A stretch of 64,000 nt of DNA, taken from Pseudoxanthomonas kalamensis DSM 18571 (GTDB lineage: Bacteria; Pseudomonadota; Gammaproteobacteria; Xanthomonadales; Xanthomonadaceae). The notes below the pieces were generated by a model that was not told the DNA's origin, searched no databases, and was given only the letters and a program-made list of their open reading frames with translations. The stretch is taken from the NCBI RefSeq assembly GCF_010211745.1, contig NZ_PDWQ01000002.1, forward strand, positions 372,001-436,000, read 5' to 3'. This document shows positions 1 through 8,190 of the stretch, in pieces; position 1 is the first letter of the stretch, and each line of letters opens with the position of its first letter. A program made the translations under genes and the position numbers.

Positions 1-246
1 CACACCCACCACGTCGGCGAGGAAAGCCACTACAAGGCGGTGGTGGTCAGCCCGGTCTTCGCCGGCAAGCGGTTGTTGCAGCGCCACCAGACCGTGTACG
101 CCGCGCTGGAAGGGCTGATGCGCGAAATCCACGCCCTCGCCCTGCATACCTACACCCCAGAGGAATGGGCCGAACAGGGCGCGGCACCGGAATCGCCGCG
201 CTGCCGTGGCGGCGGCCTGCACGACCGGCGCACGCACGGGAGCTGA
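1..246 (+). CDS. bolA: BolA family protein (5' end missing)
   Basis: This is the C-terminal part of a BolA-like protein; the reading frame is open from the first base and ends at TGA 244-246. The visible residues include SHYKAVVVSPVFAGKRLLQRHQ, and RHQ-type residues before a helix that ends in IHALALHTYTPEEW are typical of the BolA fold (class II KH-like). BolA proteins bind monothiol glutaredoxins and [2Fe-2S] clusters and influence morphology and stress responses; that is family knowledge. The last 25 or so residues are Arg/Gly-rich and unlike the family, so the tail may be a lineage-specific extension. A second BolA-type gene (IbaG) lies at 55304-55537. The gene converges on the copper chaperone gene at 324. 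The true start lies outside the window. Confidence 0.85.
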   Translation, partial: HTHHVGEESHYKAVVVSPVFAGKRLLQRHQTVYAALEGLMREIHALALHTYTPEEWAEQGAAPESPRCRGGGLHDRRTHGS

Positions 247-323
247 GCCCCGCACGCACGTCCGGCCGGCGGAAACGGCGGACCGGATTCGGCTCCACCG
301 CCCTGCCGGACCTTCGACGAAGA

Positions 324-785
324 TCAGTGCTGCATGTGCGCGCTGCCGGCGCCCATCTCGCGCACTTCGAACTCCACCGGGATCGCGCCGGCATGTTCGA
401 ACACCAGCGTCACGCTGAAGCGTTCGCCCGCCGTCAATGCATGGGTCGGGCGGATGAACATCAGGTGATATCCGCCGGGCGCCAGCTCGACCTTGCCGCC
501 GGCCGGCACCGCCAATCCGTCGGCCAGCGCGCGCATCCGCATCATCCCGTCCTCGTGGCGCATCTCGTGGATTTCCACCCGTTCGGCGATCCCGCTCTCG
601 GCCCGCAACAGACGATCATCCTTCGTGCCCGTGTTGACCACGGTCAGGAAACCGCCGGCCACCGGCGCCGCCGCCACCGTCGCCCGCGCCCACGCACCTT
701 CGACGCGTACGCCTTGCTTCGGTTCGGCGGAACACGCCGCCGTCGCCAGCAGCAGGGCCATGGCCCAAAACAGCATTCGTTTCAT
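324..785 (-). CDS. Copper chaperone PCu(A)C family lipoprotein/periplasmic protein
   Basis: Protein of 153 aa. The start at 785 gives MKRMLFWAMALLLATAAC, a hydrophobic export signal followed by a cysteine that could be lipidated. The GGGAG about 10 nt upstream supports it over the TTG at 821. The mature part has the PCu(A)C (DUF461) core: a histidine-methionine pair in VEIHEMRHEDG, a following MMRM, and HLMF near the C-terminus, matching the H(M)X10MX21HXM copper site. The family binds Cu(I) in the periplasm and hands it to cytochrome oxidase Cu-A assembly. It is the last gene of the copper cluster that also holds the TonB copper receptor (974-3058), so a role in handling imported copper is a reasonable inference. 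Confidence 0.9.
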   Translation of the reverse strand: MKRMLFWAMALLLATAACSAEPKQGVRVEGAWARATVAAAPVAGGFLTVVNTGTKDDRLLRAESGIAERVEIHEMRHEDGMMRMRALADGLAVPAGGKVELAPGGYHLMFIRPTHALTAGERFSVTLVFEHAGAIPVEFEVREMGAGSAHMQH

Positions 786-810
786 CGCTTTTTCTCCCAT
801 GCTCATGTTT

Positions 811-951
811 TCAAAGTTCAATCACATCGCCGTCCAGCAGGCTCAATGGCCGGCCGGCGTCAATGCGTTGCAACAGGGCCTGACCCAGGAATACCGTCCA
901 GGCCAGCAACCAGACGCCGATGCCGGCAAGGAACAACAGCACGACATTCAT
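811..951 (-). CDS. 46-aa single-span membrane peptide in the copper cluster
   Basis: A small gene of 46 codons plus stop. It starts at ATG 951-949, behind a strong GGGAGGAGG ribosome site 6-10 nt upstream, and ends at TGA 813-811. Residues 2-23 are a hydrophobic segment (VVLLFLAGIGVWLLAW) with no signal cleavage site, followed by a short soluble tail ending in DGDVIEL. It fills the gap between the TonB-dependent copper receptor (stop 974) and the PCu(A)C chaperone (start 785), with 22-25 nt on each side, so it is probably co-transcribed with them. I recognise no family. The ribosome site, position and clean membrane segment argue that it is real; the function is unknown. Confidence 0.65.
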   Translation of the reverse strand: MNVVLLFLAGIGVWLLAWTVFLGQALLQRIDAGRPLSLLDGDVIEL

Positions 952-973
952 CTTCGCCTCCTCCCGTCGCGGC

Positions 974-3058
974 TCAATACTTGAAACCCAGCTTCACCCA
1001 GACGCTGCGACCCGGCTCGTCGATCCGCACCGGCATCGCCGGATAGCCGAAGTCGGCACTGCCGGCCAGGTTCAGATGCTCGCTGTAATCACGGTCGAAC
1101 AGGTTGTCGATGCCGGCGGTCAGCTGCAGCCGGTCGTTGAAGCGGTAACCACCGTTCAATGCCACCGTGACGAAGCCCGCGCTGGAGCCCAGATCCCGGC
1201 CGACCACGTTGCCCTGCCCCACCGCCACCCGGTCCTGCGCATCGACCGCGCGCACCAGCACGCCAGCGGTCCAGCGTGGGCCGTCATAGGCCGCGGTCAG
1301 CTTCGCCTCCAGCGGGGTCATCTGCGGCAATGGCGTGCCGGCGCTGCGGTTCTCGCCCCAGGCCCAGGCCACGCTGCCGCCCAGTTTCCAGTACGCGGCC
1401 GGGCGGAACTCCAGACCCGCCTCAGCACCGTGGATGCGCGCATCGACATTGGCCACCGAGGACATCGAACCCATCATGCCGCCGCTGCTGTAGGTGAACA
1501 GGATGTAGTCGTCGACCCTGCCCGCGTAGGCCGACACCCAGGCATCCAGCCGCTCGCTGCGGTACTGCGCGCCGATGTCGAGCTGGGTGGTCTTCTCCGG
1601 CTCGACGCCGGCGAAAGCGTTGGCCGCACCCATCGGCCCCATGTCCGGCGAGAACAGTTCCCAGTAGTCCGGCATGCGCCCGGTGTGGCCCAGGCCGGCG
1701 TACCAGCCGAAACCGCTGTCGGCGATGTCGTGCTCGTAGCGCAGGAAGCCGCCGGACAGGGTTTTCTCGCGGGTCACGCCGGCGGTCGGGTTGGGCATGC
1801 TCATCATCCCGCCCATGCCCATCATGCTCACGGTGGCTCGATGGTCGCTGACCTCGGCACGGTCGGCACGCGCACCGGCGACCACGCGCTGGCCGGGCGC
1901 CAGCGTCCACGTCGCTTCGGCGAACAGGCCCAGATTGCGGAACTCGGCATCCTCGGACCATGGCAACTCGCGATAGGCGCCGCGGCCCATCGCGCTACGC
2001 TCGCGATGACGGCTGCGCTGCGCATCCACGCCGGCGCTCAGTTCGAACGCGTTCCAGGCCCAGTCCGCCGCGGCCCGCCCCCCTTGGGTACGACGGTCGA
2101 CATTGGACGCCATCGGCATCGGCATGCTGCTCATCGGGTTCGGATCGCGCAGCGTGTAGTTGTCCATCAGGTGATCGGCGTAGTTGTGGAACAGGTTGGC
2201 CTGGACACGTTTCAGCGCACCCTGGAAGCCGCCCTTCTCGAACCGCAGGCCGTAGCTTTCGCGCTTGAACATCGAGCCGTCCATGCCGCGACCGGCATAG
2301 CGCGCCTCGCCGTCGCCGCTGCCGGCGGTGAACTCCAGCACGGTATCGGCATCCGGCGTCCAGCCCAGGGCAAGATCGGCGTTCCACTTCTTCCACTCGG
2401 ACGGCACGCCATCGCCATCGCCGTCGTCGTAGTCGTCAGATTGCGAGCGGTTGGCGCTGAGCCGCGCGTAGCCGAGCGGCGCGCCGACGGTGGCGTCCAG
2501 CACCTGGTCGTTGCGGCCGAAGCTGCCGCCCAGCAGGCTGCCCTGCAGGCGCAGCCCGGCTTCGTCGAAGCGCTCGGTATCGCGCTGGAAGCGCACGGTG
2601 CCGGCCGAGGCGCCCGGCCCCCACAGCACCGTCTGCGGCCCCTTGACCACGGTCAGTCGGTCATAGGTTTCCGGCGCCACATAGCTGAGCGGATTGTCCA
2701 TTCGCGCCGGGCAGGCACCGGGCATGCTGCCGTCGTTGCTGAGCAGGTTCAGGCGCGAACCGAACATGCCGCGCAGCACCGGGTCGCCATTGGTGCCGCC
2801 GTTGCGCAAGGCGGAAAAGCCGGGAATGGTCTTCAGGTAATCGGCGCCGTCGCTGGCCGGCACCGGCTGCCGCGGCAGACGCGGATCGGTAACGAAGGTC
2901 AACGGCGACACCGGCGCGGCAGTCACCACCACGGTGTCGAGGGTTTCGGTCTCGTCGTCGGCAGGTTCGGCGGCCAGGGCAGGGGTGGCCGCCAGAGCCA
3001 GAGCCAGGGCCAGGTTCAGGCGCGACGGCATTGCCGGTACGGCAGGAAAAAAGGTCAT
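974..3058 (-). CDS. TonB-dependent copper receptor (OprC/NosA type)
   Basis: Outer-membrane receptor of 694 aa. The start at 3058 has GGAG 8 nt upstream; the ATG at 3076 lacks one. An export signal (LALALALAATPALA) is followed by the TonB-box-like ETLDTVVVTA, a plug domain with VVKGPQTVLWGPGASAGTVRF, and a 22-strand-type barrel ending in KLGFKY. Several methionine-rich loops fit copper binding: MPMPMASN, MMGMGGMMSMPNP and GGMMGSMSS. The plug also has GACPARMDNPLSYV, as in the TonB-dependent copper receptor subfamily. It should import copper across the outer membrane using TonB energy. It sits between a DUF2946 protein and the PCu(A)C chaperone on the same strand, which supports the assignment. 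Confidence 0.92.
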   Translation of the reverse strand: MTFFPAVPAMPSRLNLALALALAATPALAAEPADDETETLDTVVVTAAPVSPLTFVTDPRLPRQPVPASDGADYLKTIPGFSALRNGGTNGDPVLRGMFGSRLNLLSNDGSMPGACPARMDNPLSYVAPETYDRLTVVKGPQTVLWGPGASAGTVRFQRDTERFDEAGLRLQGSLLGGSFGRNDQVLDATVGAPLGYARLSANRSQSDDYDDGDGDGVPSEWKKWNADLALGWTPDADTVLEFTAGSGDGEARYAGRGMDGSMFKRESYGLRFEKGGFQGALKRVQANLFHNYADHLMDNYTLRDPNPMSSMPMPMASNVDRRTQGGRAAADWAWNAFELSAGVDAQRSRHRERSAMGRGAYRELPWSEDAEFRNLGLFAEATWTLAPGQRVVAGARADRAEVSDHRATVSMMGMGGMMSMPNPTAGVTREKTLSGGFLRYEHDIADSGFGWYAGLGHTGRMPDYWELFSPDMGPMGAANAFAGVEPEKTTQLDIGAQYRSERLDAWVSAYAGRVDDYILFTYSSGGMMGSMSSVANVDARIHGAEAGLEFRPAAYWKLGGSVAWAWGENRSAGTPLPQMTPLEAKLTAAYDGPRWTAGVLVRAVDAQDRVAVGQGNVVGRDLGSSAGFVTVALNGGYRFNDRLQLTAGIDNLFDRDYSEHLNLAGSADFGYPAMPVRIDEPGRSVWVKLGFKY

Positions 3059-3118
3059 GGAAACTCCAAAGCACAAGGGCAGGACCGTGGGTCCTGCAGA
3101 ATCGTCAGGTCTTGTGGT

Positions 3119-3517
3119 TCAGAGCAGGCAGGGCGGGCCGCGCGCGCCCAATCCAAGCAACAGCGCGGCCGGATGCGCCGGCGGCGCGCGGCCTTCCGGA
3201 GCGATCGAACGCCCCGGCAATGGCAACAGGAAAGTCAGCGCCAGCAGGACCGTCGTCACCGACGCCAGCAACGGACAATAGGCGCAGTAATCGCCGCCCA
3301 TCGCTCCCGCCGGCAACGGCTGCTTGCCGGTATCGTCCGGATGCAGCGCATCCAGCCACGACAGGCCATCGGTGGTGCACATGGCGGCCAGCGCATCCAG
3401 GTAGCGCGGGCTGCCGCTTTCCAGCCAACGGCTGACCGACGGTGCCAGCGCCACCAGCAGGATGGCGACCAGCCCCAGACGGGCCATCAGCAACTGGAAG
3501 CGGCGATTGCGGATCAC
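3119..3517 (-). CDS. DUF2946 family protein
   Basis: Protein of 132 aa with an N-terminal hydrophobic segment (residues 9-28, LLMARLGLVAILLVALAPSV), a cysteine in AAMCTTDG, a CAYCP motif near residue 77 and a second hydrophobic stretch (VTTVLLALTFLLPLP). This is the DUF2946 layout, a family commonly encoded beside copper-related TonB receptors and PCu(A)C proteins. Its biochemical role is not known; the paired cysteines suggest metal binding or a disulfide in the periplasm, which is inference. It is the first gene of the copper cluster, 60 nt upstream of the receptor and 9 nt after the transketolase stop, so read-through from tkt is not possible in this orientation order but shared transcription is (tkt lies downstream of nothing else here). 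Confidence 0.8.
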   Translation of the reverse strand: MIRNRRFQLLMARLGLVAILLVALAPSVSRWLESGSPRYLDALAAMCTTDGLSWLDALHPDDTGKQPLPAGAMGGDYCAYCPLLASVTTVLLALTFLLPLPGRSIAPEGRAPPAHPAALLLGLGARGPPCLL

Positions 3518-3526
3518 GCCCGGACT

Positions 3527-5533
3527 TTACCCCGGAATCGCGTCGATGACAGCATGCGCCGCCGCAACCACCGCATCCACGGTAATGCCGAACTGCCTGT
3601 ACAGCTCGCCGGCCGGCGCCGAGGCGCCGAAGTGGTCGATGCCGATCACCGCACCGTCCAGACCGACATAGGCGCGCCAGAAGCCGGTGACACCCGCCTC
3701 GACCGCCACCCGCCGGCGCACCGCAGCCGGCAGCACCGATTCACGGTATTCGGCACTCTGGCGCTCGAACACGTCGGTGGACGGCATCGACACCACCCGC
3801 GCCTTGCCGCCGAACTGCTCGGCAGCCTTGACCGCCAGTTCCAGCTCCGAGCCGGTGGCGATGAAGATCAGCTCCGGCGCGCCGTCGGAATCCTTCAGCA
3901 CGTAACCGCCGCGGGCGATGGCGGCCAGCTGTTCGGCGCTGCGCGGCTGATGGGCCAGGTTCTGCCGCGAAAACACCAGACAACTCGGGCCGTTCTTGCG
4001 CTCGATCGCACAACGCCAGGCCACCGCCGATTCGACCGCGTCGCAGGGACGCCAGACGTCGTTGTTGGGGATGTAGCGCAGGCTGGCCAGGTGCTCGACT
4101 GGCTGATGAGTGGGTCCGTCTTCGCCGAGGCCGATCGAGTCGTGGGTGTACACGTGGATCGCGTGCGCGTGCATCAGCGCGCTCATCCGCACCGCGTTGC
4201 GCGCGTAGTCGCTGAACACCAGGAAGGTGGCGTCGTACGGCAGGAAGCCGCCGTGCAGGGCCAGGCCGTTGCTGATCGCGCTCATCGCGAATTCGCGCAC
4301 GCCGTAGTTGATGTAGTTGGCATCGGCGGCACCATCGGCCACCGGCTTGCTGCCGGACCACAGGGTCAGGTTGGAATGGGCCAGGTCGGCCGATCCGCCG
4401 ACCATTTCCGGCAACAGCGGCGCGAAGGCTTCGATCGCCATCTGCGAAGCCTTGCGCGAAGCCACCACCGGGCCTTCGGCCTGCAATTTGGCGATGTAGG
4501 CATCGGCCGCCGCATCGAAACCTTCCGGCAATTCGGCGTGCGAGCGGCGAACCAGTTCGGCCGCCAGTTCCGGATACTGCGCGGCATAGCGATCGAAACG
4601 CTGCTCCCATTCGCCCTGGCGGAAGCTGCCGGTACCGCCGGCACGCCAGCCGTCGTAGATCGCCTCGGGAATCTCGAACGGCCCGTATTCCCAGCACAGC
4701 GCCTTGCGGGTGGCCGCCACTTCGTCAGCGCCCAGCGGCGCGCCGTGCGAAGACTCCTTGCCCGCCTTGGCCGGCGAACCGAAGCCGATGGTGGTGCAGC
4801 AGCAGATCAGGGTCGGCTTGTCGTCCTGCGCCAGCGCGGCATCGACCGCCGCCTTGATCGATTCGGCATCATGGCCGTCCACGTCGCGGATCACCTGCCA
4901 GCCATAGGCCTCGAAACGCGCCGGGGTGTCGTCGGTGAACCAGCCGGCCGTGTCGCCGTCGATCGAGATATGGTTGTCGTCCCAGAATGCGACCAGCTTG
5001 CCCAGCCCCCAGGTGCCGGCCAGCGAGGCCGCCTCGTGCGAGATGCCTTCCATCAGGCAGCCATCGCCCAGGAATACCCAGGTGCGATGGTCGACGATTT
5101 CCAGTTCGGGCCGGTTGTAGCGTTGCGCCAGCAGCTTCTCGGCGAGGGCGAAGCCGACCGCATTGGCAAAGCCCTGTCCCAGCGGGCCGGTGGTGGTCTC
5201 GACCCCGGGGGTCATGAAGTTTTCCGGATGCCCGGGCGTTTTCGAACCCCACTGGCGGAAGCGCTTCAGCTCCTCGATCGGCAGGTCGTAGCCGGACAGG
5301 TGCAGCAGGGCGTACTGCAGCATCGAGCCGTGGCCGTTGGACAGCACGAAACGGTCGCGGTCGAACCAGCCGGGATTGTTCGGGTTGTGCCGCAGGTAGT
5401 CGTTCCACAGTACCTCGGCAATGTCCGCCATACCCATCGGCATGCCCGGATGGCCCGAGTTGGCGGCCTGCACGGCATCGATGGCGAGGAAACGGACGGC
5501 GTTGGCGAGATCGCGACGGCTCGGCTGGGTCAT
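3527..5533 (-). CDS. tkt: Transketolase
   Basis: A 668-aa thiamine-diphosphate enzyme of the pentose phosphate pathway, which moves two-carbon units between ketose and aldose phosphates. Start at 5533 ([21 protein letters not shown]) fits the family N-terminus; an upstream in-frame ATG at 5740 would add a non-homologous 69-residue leader and is rejected. Visible motifs are the [14 protein letters not shown] substrate/cofactor region, the ThDP site [15 protein letters not shown] with the downstream [10 protein letters not shown], and the middle-domain [17 protein letters not shown]. Length is normal (E. coli TktA is about 663). It is transcribed ahead of the DUF2946 gene with a 9-nt gap, so some co-transcription with the copper cluster is possible. 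Confidence 0.97.
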   Translation of the reverse strand: MTQPSRRDLANAVRFLAIDAVQAANSGHPGMPMGMADIAEVLWNDYLRHNPNNPGWFDRDRFVLSNGHGSMLQYALLHLSGYDLPIEELKRFRQWGSKTPGHPENFMTPGVETTTGPLGQGFANAVGFALAEKLLAQRYNRPELEIVDHRTWVFLGDGCLMEGISHEAASLAGTWGLGKLVAFWDDNHISIDGDTAGWFTDDTPARFEAYGWQVIRDVDGHDAESIKAAVDAALAQDDKPTLICCCTTIGFGSPAKAGKESSHGAPLGADEVAATRKALCWEYGPFEIPEAIYDGWRAGGTGSFRQGEWEQRFDRYAAQYPELAAELVRRSHAELPEGFDAAADAYIAKLQAEGPVVASRKASQMAIEAFAPLLPEMVGGSADLAHSNLTLWSGSKPVADGAADANYINYGVREFAMSAISNGLALHGGFLPYDATFLVFSDYARNAVRMSALMHAHAIHVYTHDSIGLGEDGPTHQPVEHLASLRYIPNNDVWRPCDAVESAVAWRCAIERKNGPSCLVFSRQNLAHQPRSAEQLAAIARGGYVLKDSDGAPELIFIATGSELELAVKAAEQFGGKARVVSMPSTDVFERQSAEYRESVLPAAVRRRVAVEAGVTGFWRAYVGLDGAVIGIDHFGASAPAGELYRQFGITVDAVVAAAHAVIDAIPG

Positions 5534-5621
5534 GGCGGCAAGAGGTTCCCCGGGGACGAAAGAAACGGGCGCGGCGGCGCCCGGACCGCCATTGTCCCAT
5601 CCGCGCCCCGATAAGTCATAC

Positions 5622-5651
5622 CGAACCGGCAGGGCAAGCCCGGCCGGTTCG
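5622..5651 (-). terminator. Hairpin after the symporter gene
   Basis: A 9-bp arm CGAACCGGC (5622-5630) pairs with 5643-5651, and inside it GGGC/GCCC (5632-5635, 5638-5641) closes on a two-base AA loop, with one A/G mismatch between the two helices. It starts 12 nt after the stop of the symporter gene on the minus strand. There is no clear U-tract, so it may act as an mRNA 3' stabiliser or a Rho-assisted terminator. Confidence 0.5.
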
Positions 5652-5663
5652 CGGCCATCGCGG

Positions 5664-6983
5664 TCAGCCTTCGACCGGGCCGAGATCGTCGACGTCGTCG
5701 CCGATATGCGCCGGCTCGCCGCGGCCGACGACCACCGCACCGACCAGATCGCCGGTGACGTTGACCGTGGTCCGGCACATGTCGAGCAGGCGGTCCACGC
5801 CCAGGATCAGGCCGATGCCCTCCGGCGGGATGCCGAACATGACCAGGATCATCGCGATCACCGGCAACGAGCCGCCCGGCACCCCGGCCGCGCCGATGCC
5901 GCCCATCACGCACAGCAGCAGCACCATCAACTGCTGGCCCAGCGCCAGCTCGACGCCGTAGAACTGGGCCAGGAACAGCACGGTGATGCCTTCGAACAAC
6001 GCGGTGCCGTTCATGTTGGCAGTGGCGCCCAGCGTGCAGACGAAGCGCGCGACCTGGCGCGGCACGCCCAGGCGCTCCTCGGCCACCATCAGCGAGGTCG
6101 GCAGCGTGGCGCTGGACGAAGAGGTCGAGAACGAGGTCAGGATGGCCGGCTCGGCGCCGCGCCAGAACTTCAGCGGTGACATCCTGCCCACCAGCCACAA
6201 CAGCAGCGGGAACACCACGAAGAAATGCAGACCCAGCGCCAGCAGAACGGTACCGACGAAGCGTGCCAGCTGGATCAGCACGTCGAAACCCAGCCGCGCG
6301 GTAATGCTGAACAGCAACGCCGCCACCGCATAGGGCGCCAGCCGGATCACCCATTCGATCAGCCGCAGGCAGATGTCGTAGACACCTTCGCAGAACTCGA
6401 CGAAATGGTGAGTGCCGTGGGTGCGCAGCACGGTGGCGGCGATACCGAACATCAGCGCGAAGAACATCACCGCGATCAGGTCGCCGCTGGCGGCCGCGGC
6501 CACCGGGTTCTTCGGCACGATGTTGAGCAGGATGTCGATGCCGGACGGCGCATTGCGGCCCTTCTCGGCGATCGCACCACCGTGCTCCATCGCCTGCGAG
6601 ATCAGCAGCGCGCGCTGCTCCTCGGGCAGGCCGATGCCGGGCTGCAGCAGGTTGACCACGACCAGACCGATCATTACCGCGATGGTGGTGACCAGCATGA
6701 TCCACAGCAGGGTCTTGATCCCGATGCGACCGAGCGACTTCGGGTTGCCGATCTCGACCACGCCCAGCACCAGCGCCGAAAAGATCAGCGGAATCACCAG
6801 CATGAACAGCAGGCGCAGGAACAGCTGGCCGATCGGGTCGGCCACGTAGGTGATCAGCGTCTGCAGCCAGTCCGATTGCGCGAACCAGAAGTTGCAGGCC
6901 AGACCGGCCAGGGTGCCAACCACGAAACCGATGGCCATCTTCCAGTGCAGCGGCATGCCGCCGCGACCTTGCTGTTCTGACAT
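5664..6983 (-). CDS. Dicarboxylate/amino acid:cation symporter (DAACS family)
   Basis: A 439-aa inner-membrane transporter of the DctA/GltP (SLC1-like) family. It has about eight hydrophobic helices (first at about residues 12-33). The hallmark regions are [21 protein letters not shown] early, a serine-rich reentrant loop [13 protein letters not shown] near residue 285, the [10 protein letters not shown] signature near 325, and a C-terminal [15 protein letters not shown]. These hallmarks form the substrate and Na+/H+ sites in the family. It should take up C4-dicarboxylates or glutamate/aspartate; the exact substrate cannot be read from the sequence. It is a single gene between the asparaginase and tkt, with a strong hairpin just after its stop. 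Confidence 0.9.
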   Translation of the reverse strand: MSEQQGRGGMPLHWKMAIGFVVGTLAGLACNFWFAQSDWLQTLITYVADPIGQLFLRLLFMLVIPLIFSALVLGVVEIGNPKSLGRIGIKTLLWIMLVTTIAVMIGLVVVNLLQPGIGLPEEQRALLISQAMEHGGAIAEKGRNAPSGIDILLNIVPKNPVAAAASGDLIAVMFFALMFGIAATVLRTHGTHHFVEFCEGVYDICLRLIEWVIRLAPYAVAALLFSITARLGFDVLIQLARFVGTVLLALGLHFFVVFPLLLWLVGRMSPLKFWRGAEPAILTSFSTSSSSATLPTSLMVAEERLGVPRQVARFVCTLGATANMNGTALFEGITVLFLAQFYGVELALGQQLMVLLLCVMGGIGAAGVPGGSLPVIAMILVMFGIPPEGIGLILGVDRLLDMCRTTVNVTGDLVGAVVVGRGEPAHIGDDVDDLGPVEG

Positions 6984-7066
6984 GCGTCTTCCTCGAATGT
7001 CCGGACCGTCAATCCGACCCGATGGCCGAGCTTAGCAAATCGACCGATCGCAGTCGGGTTGGACGT

Positions 7067-8089
7067 TCAGCGGAATATCGCCGTCCCTCGATCGCCATCG
7101 GACTTGAGCCAGCCCCGATTCATGCCACTGGTGCTGAACGGCATGACGATGTTGCCGTCGGCATCCAGTCCGACCGCACCGCCATTGCCCCCCGCATCCG
7201 GGATCACACCGAGGATCACGTGATCGGCGGCTTTTGCGATCGGCTCGCCGAGATAGCCGACCCGCGCACAGATGTCGCGCGCGGCATTGAAGCGGATGTA
7301 GAACTCGCCCCAGCCGGTTCCGGAAATTCCGCAGCGCGCATCCGCCCAGGTGCCGGCACCGATCACCGGCGAATCGCCGATACGGCCCCACTGCTTGCCG
7401 GTCATGCCGCCAGTGGAGGTCCCCGCAGCGATATGCCCGTCCATGTCGAGCGCCACCGCGCCGACCGTGCCGATGTAAGGGTCGTCCAGGTCGATCACCG
7501 GCACCTGCCAGCGTTCGGGCCCGGACAGTCCGGCCTGCCCCTGCTGTTTCTTCAGGAAAAGCTCCAGTTGTTCCTGGCGCAGCGGCGTGTCGAACCAGTG
7601 GTTGTCCACCCGCTGCAACCGAGGTTGCGTATCGGCGAAGCGCTCTGCGCCTTCGCCGGCCAGCATCACGTGGACCGAGTGATCCATCACCGCACGCGCG
7701 GCCAGAATCGGGTTGCGTACCGTGGTCACGCCAGCGACCGCGCCGGCATTCTGGTCGGCGCCGTCCATGATCGAGGCGTCCAGCTCGTGGCCACCCTTGG
7801 CGTTGAACACCGCGCCTTTGCCTGCATTGAAATACGGCGATTCCTCCAGCACCACGATCGCCGCCTGCACCGCGTCGATCGCCTTGCCGCCCGATTTCAG
7901 CACCTGCTCACCGGCATCCAGCGCCTGATCGAGTACCGCGCGGGTGGCGGCAACGTCTTCGGCGCTCATGCGATCCGGCGCCAATGTACCGGCACCGCCA
8001 TGCACCACCAGAGCGTACTTGCCCTGCGCCGGCGCCGCCATCGGCAACGCCAGCCCTGTCAGCAGACAAATCATTGCGAGCTTTCTCAC
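7067..8089 (-). CDS. Isoaspartyl peptidase / L-asparaginase (Ntn hydrolase)
   Basis: Plant-type asparaginase of 340 aa that cleaves L-asparagine and beta-aspartyl peptides after self-processing. I chose the GTG at 8089 because it gives a full export signal (MRKLAMICLLTGLALPMAAPAQG) and has GGAAGG 5 nt upstream; ATG 8074 is the alternative. The catalytic threonine is T208 in IGTVGAVALD, the point of autocleavage. The GTSTGGMTGKQWGRIGDSPVIGAG substrate region follows. The alpha-subunit start ALVVHGGAGT is also intact. The signal suggests a periplasmic enzyme. The gene follows the bat operon on the same strand after a 101-nt gap. A much longer open frame continues upstream to 9184, but that part is the shadow of batD. 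Confidence 0.92.
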   Translation of the reverse strand: MRKLAMICLLTGLALPMAAPAQGKYALVVHGGAGTLAPDRMSAEDVAATRAVLDQALDAGEQVLKSGGKAIDAVQAAIVVLEESPYFNAGKGAVFNAKGGHELDASIMDGADQNAGAVAGVTTVRNPILAARAVMDHSVHVMLAGEGAERFADTQPRLQRVDNHWFDTPLRQEQLELFLKKQQGQAGLSGPERWQVPVIDLDDPYIGTVGAVALDMDGHIAAGTSTGGMTGKQWGRIGDSPVIGAGTWADARCGISGTGWGEFYIRFNAARDICARVGYLGEPIAKAADHVILGVIPDAGGNGGAVGLDADGNIVMPFSTSGMNRGWLKSDGDRGTAIFR

Positions 8090-8190
8090 CCTTCCACTCC
8101 AATGCCGGAAGGCGCCCAGTATGAGCGTTGCGGTACCGGCTATGCCACTTGCAGTGGAGGGTGCAGCGCGACGGCTGCTGTTTCGTTCGC

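Noticed and set aside
247-323. Weak inverted bases between bolA and the PCu(A)C gene.
   Set aside because: Only five paired bases at the ends; too weak for a terminator call.
920-5614. A 1564-codon open frame on the plus strand.
   Set aside because: It lies opposite the copper receptor, DUF2946 and tkt genes and is rich in Arg, His, Ala, Gly and Gln as expected for an antisense frame in high-GC DNA.
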